From NCBI RefSeq assembly GCF_006716815.1, contig NZ_VFPS01000002.1, positions 372,001 to 436,000 of the forward strand: 64,000 bases of DNA, read 5' to 3'. Shown piece after piece: positions 1-7,640 of the stretch (positions are counted from its first letter, which is position 1; each line of letters starts with the position of its first letter). Origin of the DNA: Microbacterium lacticum. GTDB lineage: Bacteria; Actinomycetota; Actinomycetes; Actinomycetales; Microbacteriaceae. The position numbers were made by a program, and so were the translations under genes. The notes beneath the pieces are model-generated. The model worked only from the letters and a program-made list of their open reading frames with translations. It had not been told where the DNA came from and did no database searches.

Positions 1-373
1 CATGTACGTCTTCCTCGGGGCGACGCTACTGTTCGGCACCGCCGCGACGGTCGTGTACCAGGTGTTCGGCGGCGGATTCCACTACCGCGAGACGATCTCG
101 CCGTGGATCCGCAGCATCTTCCTGTTCCAACCGCAGGTCGAGCTGATGGCCGAGGTGCCGCTGCTGTTCCAGCTGCACATCCTGACGGCGTTCGCCCTGT
201 TCGCGCTGTGGCCGTTCACACGGCTCGTGCACGTCTTCTCCGCGCCGGTGGGCTACCTGTTCCGTCCCTACGTCGTGTACCGCTCGCGGGATGCCGAGCG
301 CGGCGCGCGCCCCGCCCGCCGCGGCTGGGACCCGGTGAAGGCCCCCGACCCCGAGCGCCTGCACAAGCTCTAG
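1..373 (+). CDS. narI: Respiratory nitrate reductase gamma subunit NarI, C-terminal part
   Basis: The window opens inside this gene; the frame is open to the left edge, so about 123 C-terminal residues are visible. NarI is the membrane cytochrome b subunit that passes quinol electrons to the NarGH nitrate reductase. The visible part has a transmembrane stretch and the family's closing pattern: a YRETISPW element, a LFALWPFTRLVHVFSAP segment (last membrane helix with haem-ligand region) and the GYLFRPYVVYRSR tail. NarG, NarH and NarJ presumably lie to the left, outside the window. The stop (371-373) is 3 bp from the stop of the convergent P450 gene, leaving no room for a separate terminator. 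Recognition rests on motif memory, but the pattern is distinctive. Confidence 0.9.
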   Translation, partial: MYVFLGATLLFGTAATVVYQVFGGGFHYRETISPWIRSIFLFQPQVELMAEVPLLFQLHILTAFALFALWPFTRLVHVFSAPVGYLFRPYVVYRSRDAERGARPARRGWDPVKAPDPERLHKL

Positions 374-376
374 GTT

Positions 377-1444
377 CTAGACCAGCCGGACGGGCACCGC
401 GCGGAAGCCGGCGACGGGTGCCTGCTCACGCTCCGGGTCGCCCGCCGGCTCGATGCGGCCCGCCGTGAGCAGCGCCCGCACGAGCACGCGCAGCTCGCCG
501 GTCGCGAGCAGGCGTCCCGGGCACACGTGCGGGCCGGTGCCGTAGACGAGGTTCGCGGCGGCGTGCGCGGCAGGGTCGAAGGCGTCGGGTTCCACGAAGA
601 CGGCCGGGTCGCGGTTGGCGGCGCGCCAGTCGAGCACGACGATCTGGCCGGCGTGCACGGGGCAGCCGCCGACCTCGGTCTGTCGCGTGACGCGGCGTCG
701 GTTGGAGACGAACGGGTCGTCGGCGCGCAGGATCTCGTCGATCGCGGCGTCGAGGTCGGCGTCGGATGCCGCCGCGAGATGATCCTGATGCTCCGGGTGC
801 ACGGCGAGCCAGTGCACGATGACGCCGGTGCACAGGGCGAGCGAGCCCAGGTCGCCGCCCGTGACGTTGCGCAGTATCGACACGAGCTCGTCGTCGCGCA
901 GCGCCGAGCCGTCACTGTGCCGCAGCCCCATCAGCCGGGTGGTGACATCGTCGCGCGGATGCTCCCGACGCCGTCGCAGCAGCTCCCGGATGATGGCGTC
1001 GAACCGGTCGGCGATCTCGGCGGTCGCCCGCGGGTGCCCCGTGCGCGATGCGACGCGGTTGTCGGCGACCCACTGCAGCAGCGGCTCCTCCCACTCGGGC
1101 AGCCATCCGAGCCACGCCGACTGGGCGCGCACGGCGAAGCGCGCACCGAGGTCGGCAACGGCGCCGAAGGGCGCATCGGCGGCGTCGAGCCGGGCGACGA
1201 GGTCGGCGGCGATGCGCTCGAGCTCGGGCAGCAGCTGGGCGACGGCGTCGGCATCCATGAACGGGTCGAGCAGGTGGCGCATCTCGGCGTGCGCCGCCCC
1301 GTCGAGCCCGTTGGGCACCTGCAGGTGGCGCGAGACGATGCTCGAGAAGGTCTCCGGGTCGTGCGCGAGGCGGACGACTTCAGCATGGTCGCCGATGACG
1401 AGGCGGCCCTTCTGATCGAGATGCACGCGGTCAGTCGTCGACAT
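377..1444 (-). CDS. Cytochrome P450, coupled to nirK
   Basis: A 355-residue P450, about 40-50 residues shorter than usual at the N terminus. Haem-binding loop YGTGPHVCPG has the proximal thiolate Cys308; the K-helix ExxR is EILR, followed by the usual AANRDP..F..PD.FD element. The I helix reads TGGDLGS: an acid is present but the threonine of the usual A/G-G-x-D/E-T motif is missing, so ordinary O2-activating monooxygenase chemistry is in doubt. The ATG lies inside the end of nirK (14-base overlap) with GAAGGGGAT just upstream, so translation is probably coupled. Position beside narI, an NnrS-like gene and nirK suggests a role with nitric oxide, such as P450-type NO reduction or NO-dependent nitration. 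That role is inference; family membership is certain. Confidence 0.9.
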   Translation of the reverse strand: MSTTDRVHLDQKGRLVIGDHAEVVRLAHDPETFSSIVSRHLQVPNGLDGAAHAEMRHLLDPFMDADAVAQLLPELERIAADLVARLDAADAPFGAVADLGARFAVRAQSAWLGWLPEWEEPLLQWVADNRVASRTGHPRATAEIADRFDAIIRELLRRRREHPRDDVTTRLMGLRHSDGSALRDDELVSILRNVTGGDLGSLALCTGVIVHWLAVHPEHQDHLAAASDADLDAAIDEILRADDPFVSNRRRVTRQTEVGGCPVHAGQIVVLDWRAANRDPAVFVEPDAFDPAAHAAANLVYGTGPHVCPGRLLATGELRVLVRALLTAGRIEPAGDPEREQAPVAGFRAVPVRLV

Positions 1445-4076
1445 GGAAGATCCCCTTCGCCCCCTTCTCGGCGTCGCTCATGATGTGCGTGACGAAAGGA
1501 TAGTTCCCCGCCTCGGGGAACGACAGCTCGACGAAGCCGCCCTGCGCGGGCTGCATCGCGAGCGCCTGCGATCCGCCGGCGTCTCCGGGGCGCAGCGTGT
1601 ACGCGCCCTCGAAGTAGACCGTGTCGAACTGGCCGCCGACGATGTGGAACGACGAGGGCGTGTTGGGTCCGGCATCCAGGGTCCAGATGCGCACGCGCTC
1701 GCCCACGGCCGCCGTCAGCGGGCGGTACGCGTACTGGTTCGCGTACCCGTTGAAGGTCACGAGGTCGGGAAGCTGCGTCGCGATGCGGTCGGCGTCGGCC
1801 GTCTCGCCCTGCGGGCCGAGGTACAGCTCGCCCTGCACGAGCACGTACTCGCGGTCGACGGGGGCGAGGTCGGGAGGGTCGATGATGACGGCGCCGAACA
1901 TGCCGTTCGCGATGTGCATCGACATCGGCATCGTCGAGCAGTGGTACATCCAGATGCCCGCCTGCGTCGCGGTGAAGCGGTAGGTGAGGGTCTCCCCCGG
2001 CTGGATCGTCCGCATGGGCGCGTCGGGTGCGAGTGCGCCCGCGTGGAAGTCGATCGAGTGCCCGATCGACCCATCGTTGACGAGCGTGATCTCGAAGCGG
2101 TCGCCGATCTTCCCGCGGATGACGGGCCCGGGCGCGCTGCCGCCGAACATCCACCGCGTCTGCGCGACCCCGGGGGCCACCTCGACCTCCTCCTCGCTCA
2201 CGTCGAGGGTGATGCGATGGACCGTGTCGGTGGATGCCGGGGCCAGCGCGGCCGGCCAGGGCTCGAAGTCGGCGTCGGGCTCGGCCTCGAGGTCGATGTC
2301 GTCGGCGGCCGAGGCAGCGCCCGTCGTGCTGCCGTGGTCGTGGCCCGACATCGAGCCGCTTCCGGAAGCCGTGCCGGCGCTGCCGCCGGTGCCACCCGCG
2401 GGTGCGCCCGTCACGACGACGGTCAGCTCCATACCCATCTGGCGGTGCCCCGCGATCGAGCACCAGCCGGCCATGTCGGCGCCGATGAGGCCGACCTCGA
2501 CCGTCTCGCTCTCGCCCGGGGCGAGCCGCTGCGTGCGCACGCCGTTGGCGAAGGTGAGGTCGTGCACGTCGGTGCCGGTGTTGTGGAACGTCACGACGAG
2601 CGCGTCGCCGTACGGCACCTCGATCTCGGCGGGCGTGAAACGCATACCCGACACCTCGACCGTGATCTCGGTGACCTCGCCGGATGCCGTGACGTCGCCC
2701 CCGGCTGCCGTTGAGATGCCGACGGCGGCGGGGTCAGCGGCGACTCCCCCGGCGACGCACAGCGCGAGCACCGTGAAGGCGGCCGCGACCATGCCGACAC
2801 GGCGCGGGGGCGCCGTGGGAGCGGCCGCCACGGGCACTCCGAGGCCGACCCGCCCGCTGCGGTCGGGGCTGTCGCCCTCGGCACGGCGCACGCGGCGCCC
2901 CACGACGATCGCGCGGATCGCGAGGACCAGGAACGCGATGACGACCCCGGCCGCCACGAACGACAGCAGCACGCGCGCGACCGACGGCATCGGCAGCAGG
3001 TACAGCACGATCGCACCGTTGAACGCCGTGACGCGGAACGCGGCGCCGCGATCGAGCACCTCGGCACCCGCTTTGGCGGCGGCGGGGCTGCCGAGCGCGA
3101 CGACAGGCAGCAGATAGCTCATCGCTCCGGTCAGCAACTGCACCGCGAACCCGGCGACGAGGGGACCGAGCACCATGAGGTAGCTCTCGCGCAGCGTCAC
3201 CCAGTCGGGACTGAGCGCGGCGATCACCGCAAGGCATACCGCCGCGACGACGACCCAGCCGTACGCGGCCGCGAGACTCCAGCCGGCGAAGGTGCCCGGC
3301 GGCATGCTGCGCGCCTGCCGCCAGCCCTCGATGCCGATGCGGGCCGCCCCGACGATCCACATCGCCATGCCCAGGGTCACGAGCAGGCGCAGGTCGAGGA
3401 GGGGTCCGGATGCCGCGACGACGAGCCCCGCGATGAGCACGGGCAGGGCGAATCGTGCCCCGGCATCCGCCGTGTCTGCCATACGCGCGTGCAGCACGGT
3501 CGGGAACAGCAGCACGAGCGTGCCGAGTGCGGTCAGGCCGATCCAGCCGTAGGCGTTGAGCACGAGGTGCGCCGTCACGAGCCGGTCGGTGAGGTCGGGG
3601 TCGCCCGCGGCGCTCATCGTGGCGCCGATCGCGATGCCGCCGAGGAACACGACGGCCGCCGCGACGTAGTACCGCACGAGCGACCCGAACCGCGACGGCA
3701 GCGCACGGCGCAATTGCAGGAACAGCACGACGGCGTGCGCGAGGATCGCGGCGGCGACGACCGACGCGCCGACGATCACGAGCGGGACGGATGCCGCGAG
3801 CACGCCCGCCACGACAAGGCCCGCGCCGACCGTATGCAGGCCCAATCGGATGCCGAGTCCGGCACGGCCCGCCGGCGCCTCACGCCGCAGCAGCGTGTCG
3901 GAGAAATGCTGCGACCAGATGAGGATCGCCGCCGTCACGGCGCCCAGCAGCGGCACGTGCACCATGAGCCACATCGGCTGCGACACGAATCGGTGGATCG
4001 TCACGGCGACGACCGTCAGCACGATCCACGTGAGCACGACCGCGTTGGTCAGCAGATACCAGTTACGCCGGGACAC
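1431..4076 (-). CDS. nirK: Membrane-anchored copper nitrite reductase with extra cupredoxin domain
   Basis: An 881-residue protein in three parts: a polytopic membrane domain (about residues 1-450, roughly ten hydrophobic helices), a cupredoxin domain with its own type 1 copper set (WCSIAGHRQMGM and an upstream His, about 470-560), then a two-domain NirK-type nitrite reductase. NirK ligands are complete: type 1 H673, C713, H721, M726; type 2 H678, H712, H864; catalytic pair D676 and H811. It should reduce nitrite to NO outside the membrane, with the N-terminal parts feeding electrons. Classical NirK is about 350 residues. I chose the GTG at 4076 because AAAGGAG lies 8 bases before it; a GTG at 4094 is also in frame. 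It overlaps the upstream membrane gene by 14 bases and the P450 by 14. Confidence 0.87.
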   Translation of the reverse strand: MSRRNWYLLTNAVVLTWIVLTVVAVTIHRFVSQPMWLMVHVPLLGAVTAAILIWSQHFSDTLLRREAPAGRAGLGIRLGLHTVGAGLVVAGVLAASVPLVIVGASVVAAAILAHAVVLFLQLRRALPSRFGSLVRYYVAAAVVFLGGIAIGATMSAAGDPDLTDRLVTAHLVLNAYGWIGLTALGTLVLLFPTVLHARMADTADAGARFALPVLIAGLVVAASGPLLDLRLLVTLGMAMWIVGAARIGIEGWRQARSMPPGTFAGWSLAAAYGWVVVAAVCLAVIAALSPDWVTLRESYLMVLGPLVAGFAVQLLTGAMSYLLPVVALGSPAAAKAGAEVLDRGAAFRVTAFNGAIVLYLLPMPSVARVLLSFVAAGVVIAFLVLAIRAIVVGRRVRRAEGDSPDRSGRVGLGVPVAAAPTAPPRRVGMVAAAFTVLALCVAGGVAADPAAVGISTAAGGDVTASGEVTEITVEVSGMRFTPAEIEVPYGDALVVTFHNTGTDVHDLTFANGVRTQRLAPGESETVEVGLIGADMAGWCSIAGHRQMGMELTVVVTGAPAGGTGGSAGTASGSGSMSGHDHGSTTGAASAADDIDLEAEPDADFEPWPAALAPASTDTVHRITLDVSEEEVEVAPGVAQTRWMFGGSAPGPVIRGKIGDRFEITLVNDGSIGHSIDFHAGALAPDAPMRTIQPGETLTYRFTATQAGIWMYHCSTMPMSMHIANGMFGAVIIDPPDLAPVDREYVLVQGELYLGPQGETADADRIATQLPDLVTFNGYANQYAYRPLTAAVGERVRIWTLDAGPNTPSSFHIVGGQFDTVYFEGAYTLRPGDAGGSQALAMQPAQGGFVELSFPEAGNYPFVTHIMSDAEKGAKGIFHVDD

Positions 4077-5208
4077 GACCGCGGCTCCTTTCACGTGTGG
4101 GGGCAGTGCGCGCGGCGCGGGCGGCGCGGCCGGCCCGCAGCAAGACGACGACGACCGTCACGCCGAATCCGAGGATCGCGACGGCGGCGCCGATGCCACC
4201 GGCTCGCAGCCCGAGCGTCAGACCCCACGCGTCGCCGACGACGACGCGCACAAGCAGCGACAGTTGCAGGAGGGCGACCGGCACGTACAGCGCGACGTGG
4301 TACGGGATCCGCACGCCAAGGACGGCCGGGAGGATGACGGGCGCGTGCGCCATGATCATCGTGATCACGAACCCGAGGAAGACCGCGTGCGTCGTGGCGT
4401 CGTAGATGACTCCTTCGGTGCGCGCGCCGCCCAGCAACCACCCGGCACCCGCGACAGCGAGCCACGCGTAGCCCGCGAGCAGGCATACCGCGACGTACCG
4501 CGGCAGCCCCGGCATCCGCACCGTCGCACGGGCGACGTCGTACCGCAGCAGCCACGCGACGACGCCCAGCAACAGGATGCCTGCCACCGGCACCGCGACC
4601 ACGGGGGTCGTGAGACTCAGGATGGCGACCGCCGACAGCGCGAGCGACAAGGCGAACAAGAGGCGTTCGGCGCGGATGCCGGGAGCCGCGATGCGGGCGA
4701 GCTCGAGCCGCTCGCCCGTGATCGTGAGGATGAGGAAGACCGCAAGCAGCGGCACGAGCCGCGGAGCGGGAACGCCGGCGCACCACACGACCGCCGCGAC
4801 GAGCCCCGTCACGGCGCCGAGTCCCTGGATCGCGGTCGCCGTCATCGGCTGGCGCGCCCAGATCGCGCGGTACTGCAGCGCATGCACCGCCATACCGACG
4901 GCGATCGCGGCCTGGCCGGCGATGACCGGCACCGGCGTGAGCGCGAGGATCGTACCCGCCGCGAGCAGTGCGGGCGCGGCATAGGCCCACGCCGCGCGAA
5001 GCGCGACGGCGCGTTCGAGGCTGATGAGAGTGCCGACGAACCCGAACACCATGAGCGCCGAGTGCAGTTCGGGCAGCCGCGCGCTGACGATCGGCAGCGC
5101 GACGCCCATGAGCAGCAGCCCCGCGACGAGGCCCAGCACGAGCAACCCCGCGGCGGGGATCACCAGCAGCAGGCGCGGCCAGGTGCGGCGGCGCGCGGAG
5201 GTGTCCAT
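4063..5208 (-). CDS. NnrS-like polytopic membrane protein
   Basis: 381 residues, almost entirely hydrophobic, with about twelve predicted membrane helices and a basic C-terminal tail. Conserved-looking histidines sit in helices, for example LPELHSALMVFGF and THAVFLGF...MAHAPVILP. The pattern resembles NnrS-type haem- and copper-containing proteins that accompany denitrification genes and relieve NO-related stress. It is the first gene of the overlapping set with nirK and the P450. I start it at the ATG at 5208, before the first membrane helix; the frame is open further upstream, but that sequence reads as the antisense of the neighbouring acetyltransferase gene. The NnrS label comes from general features and context; it could be another haem-copper-oxidase-like membrane protein. 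Confidence 0.6.
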   Translation of the reverse strand: MDTSARRRTWPRLLLVIPAAGLLVLGLVAGLLLMGVALPIVSARLPELHSALMVFGFVGTLISLERAVALRAAWAYAAPALLAAGTILALTPVPVIAGQAAIAVGMAVHALQYRAIWARQPMTATAIQGLGAVTGLVAAVVWCAGVPAPRLVPLLAVFLILTITGERLELARIAAPGIRAERLLFALSLALSAVAILSLTTPVVAVPVAGILLLGVVAWLLRYDVARATVRMPGLPRYVAVCLLAGYAWLAVAGAGWLLGGARTEGVIYDATTHAVFLGFVITMIMAHAPVILPAVLGVRIPYHVALYVPVALLQLSLLVRVVVGDAWGLTLGLRAGGIGAAVAILGFGVTVVVVLLRAGRAARAARTAPTRERSRGRVPA

Positions 5209-5284
5209 ACTCCGACGGTAGGCCCCTGGGCGCGGCGGCGGGCCGAAGATGACCGTGGTTATCTCCGGCGTTTGGCTCCGGCGG

Positions 5285-5881
5285 CTACAGCTCCCGGGCG
5301 AACGCGACGACATCGTCGTGCGAGGGGATGCGGGTGAACCCGGGCCGCGGGTAGAACGCGATCGCGCCGGTGTTGCGCACGTCGGCGGCCAGGTGCAGGC
5401 CGGTGACGCCGCGTGCCTGCAGTGCCGCGATGAGGGTTTCGATGAGTTCGCGGCCGACGCCCTGCCCCTGCAGTTCGGGCAGCAGGTCGATGTGCAGGTG
5501 CGCGGGATAGCTGTCACCGAACGGCTCGGCCCCGGCGCGGCGCCCGTAGGCGTACGTCAGGATGCCGTCCTGGCGGGTCACCGCCGCAACGGGGCGCGGC
5601 CAGCGCTGCGCGAACCGCGGCCACCACTCGGTGGCGAACCAGTCCTCGAACGCGCGGGTGTCATCCGTGCCGACGACGTACCCCGCGACGCGGCCGTCGT
5701 CGGTCAGGGCGACGAATGCGAGATCGGGATGCCGCGCCACGTACGGCAGCACGAACACGGCCGCCCACAGGTCGTCGTCGACGAGGATGCCGGTGGCATC
5801 GGCGCCGGCGTCGGCGGTTCGCAGGCGGACCTCCGCGAGCGCGGGCTCGTCACCGGAACGGAAGGGACGGATGTGGGGCAT
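5285..5881 (-). CDS. GNAT family N-acetyltransferase
   Basis: 198 residues. The acetyl-CoA binding motif A is clear in the C-terminal half: HLHIDLLPELQGQGVGREL, with the QxxGxG turn, then the typical ARGVTGLHL...N.GAIAFY.R.GF element of GNAT enzymes. The N-terminal half has the arginine-rich first strand and a TWELVE-tryptophan-rich insert (WFATEWWPRF) that I do not recognise. Substrate unknown. It is followed after 9 bases by the SDR gene's stop on the same strand but transcribed after it, so the two may share a message. Confidence 0.85.
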   Translation of the reverse strand: MPHIRPFRSGDEPALAEVRLRTADAGADATGILVDDDLWAAVFVLPYVARHPDLAFVALTDDGRVAGYVVGTDDTRAFEDWFATEWWPRFAQRWPRPVAAVTRQDGILTYAYGRRAGAEPFGDSYPAHLHIDLLPELQGQGVGRELIETLIAALQARGVTGLHLAADVRNTGAIAFYPRPGFTRIPSHDDVVAFAREL

Positions 5882-5890
5882 CCGACCAGT

Positions 5891-7519
5891 CTATGAACGG
5901 TCGGACGCGGATGCCCCGGAAGACGTGGATGCCTCGGAAGCCGCAGTCGCCGCGGGCGAGTCCGGCGCCTCGGCCGCCGCGGTGATGCGGTTCGCCATGC
6001 CGCGGAAGATGAACCCGTGGAAGGGCAGCACGGCGAGCCAGTAGAGCCGTCCGGCGAGCCCGGCGGGGAAGAACACCGCCCGTTGCCGATACCGCGAGCC
6101 GCCCGGCGCCGAGCCCGCGCCACCTGCGTCCCCGCCCGGCGCGGGATCGCACTCCAGGTCGAGCCAGGCGAGGCCCGGCACCTTCATCTCGGCGCGCAGG
6201 CGCAGCAGGTGCCCCGGCTCGACTTTCTCGACGCGCCAGAAGTCGATCACGTCGCCTACGGCCACCCGCGAGCGGCTGCGTCGTCCGCGGGCGAGGCCGA
6301 CGCCGCCCACGAGGCGATCCATCCACCCGCGCACCGCCCACAGGAGCGGCGCCGAGTACCAGCCATTGTCGCCGCCGATCCCCTCGATCACCGCCCACAG
6401 GCGCTCCGGCGAGGCGGTCGTGGAGGCCACCCGCACGTCGGTGAAGACGGTGCGCCCCGCCCAGTCGGGGTCGGACGGCAGCGGGTCGGAGGGCACGCCC
6501 GTGACCTCGGCATCCTGCCAGCTCGTCTCGACGGTGTCGGCTTCGACGCGGCCGAGCGCGAGCGCGACGGCGCTGCGATACGACGTCAGGCCGCCCTCGG
6601 GGCGCGGGATGAGCTCGTCGACGGCATGGTCGTCCACGACGCACTCGTTCTGCAGCGAGGCGATGAGCGGGCGCGCGATCGACCGCGGCACCGGCGTGAC
6701 GACGTTCACCCAGTGCGAGGCGAGTCCGGGGGTCAGCACCGGCAGCGGGGCGATCGGCCGCTGCGGCAGGCCCGCCTCGACCGCATAGCCGTTCATCATC
6801 TGGCCGTAGCGGAGCACGTCCGGGCCGCCGATGTCGACCGCCCGGTTGACATCCGGATCGACGCGCGCCGCCCCGAGCAGGTAGTGCAGCACGTCGCGCA
6901 CGGCGATCGGCTGGATGCGGTTGCGCACCCAACGCGGCGCTGGCATGTACGGCAGCACGTCGGTCAGGTGGCGGATCATCTCGAACGAGGCCGAGCCCGA
7001 CCCGATCACGACGCCGGCCTGCAGCACGAGGGTCGGCACGCCGCTGCGCAGGAACACCTCCCCCACCTCGACGCGCGAGCGCAGGTGCGGACTGAGCGGC
7101 GCCCCGTCGGGGTGGAGGCCCCCGAGGTAGACGATGCGGTGCACGGATGCCGCGGCCGCCGCGTCGGCGACGGCGTGCGCCGCCGCGAGGTCGGCCTGCT
7201 CGAATCCGCGCCCCTGCGCCATCGAGTGGATGAGGTAGTACAGCACGTCGACGTCCGCGGAGGCCTCGGCGAGCGCCGCGGCATCCGTCGCCGACCCGGC
7301 GACGACCTCGACCTCATCGCCCCAGTCGAACGCGGCGAGGCGGGCGGGGTCGCGCACGAGCACCCGCACGCGGTAGCCCGCGGCGAGCAGGCGCGGCACG
7401 AGCCGGCCGCCGATGTAGCCGGTGGCGCCCAGCACGAGCGCGCGCGGCGCCGTGCCGTCCGGGCGCGGGACGGCGCGCAGGGCCTCTTCGCGCCCCGTAG
7501 GGGTCGACTGCTCGGTCAT
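5891..7519 (-). CDS. SDR-type NAD(P)-binding protein with C-terminal DUF2867 domain
   Basis: 542 residues. The N-terminal half is an atypical short-chain dehydrogenase/epimerase fold: Rossmann motif GATGYIGGRLVPRL near residue 35, then RVRVLVRD, and a NmrA-like body. The C-terminal half (about 320-500) is a DUF2867/SRPBCC-like domain with the GIGGDNGWY and DFWRVEKVEPGHLLRL elements. The family is common in actinobacteria and its substrate is unknown; a role in lipid or cofactor-related redox chemistry is only a guess. I start at the ATG at 7519 (MTEQSTPTG) rather than 18 codons upstream because the longer N terminus is arginine-rich and unlike the family. The tail is rich in Ala/Ser. Confidence 0.85.
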   Translation of the reverse strand: MTEQSTPTGREEALRAVPRPDGTAPRALVLGATGYIGGRLVPRLLAAGYRVRVLVRDPARLAAFDWGDEVEVVAGSATDAAALAEASADVDVLYYLIHSMAQGRGFEQADLAAAHAVADAAAAASVHRIVYLGGLHPDGAPLSPHLRSRVEVGEVFLRSGVPTLVLQAGVVIGSGSASFEMIRHLTDVLPYMPAPRWVRNRIQPIAVRDVLHYLLGAARVDPDVNRAVDIGGPDVLRYGQMMNGYAVEAGLPQRPIAPLPVLTPGLASHWVNVVTPVPRSIARPLIASLQNECVVDDHAVDELIPRPEGGLTSYRSAVALALGRVEADTVETSWQDAEVTGVPSDPLPSDPDWAGRTVFTDVRVASTTASPERLWAVIEGIGGDNGWYSAPLLWAVRGWMDRLVGGVGLARGRRSRSRVAVGDVIDFWRVEKVEPGHLLRLRAEMKVPGLAWLDLECDPAPGGDAGGAGSAPGGSRYRQRAVFFPAGLAGRLYWLAVLPFHGFIFRGMANRITAAAEAPDSPAATAASEASTSSGASASDRS

Positions 7520-7640
7520 GCCGCGAGCGTACGACGAGCGGCGGCAGCGGGCGACGGGCTTGCGCCCCGGCATCCCGCGCAGTAAGCCGCGCGGGGTCGG
7601 TCAGCACTTCTCAGCGCGGCTCAGCGCTGCTCAGCACGAC

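Noticed and set aside
931..2463. 510-codon minus-strand frame over nirK
   Set aside because: Arginine-rich composition typical of an alternative frame of a high-GC gene; nirK in the other frame has complete copper sites.
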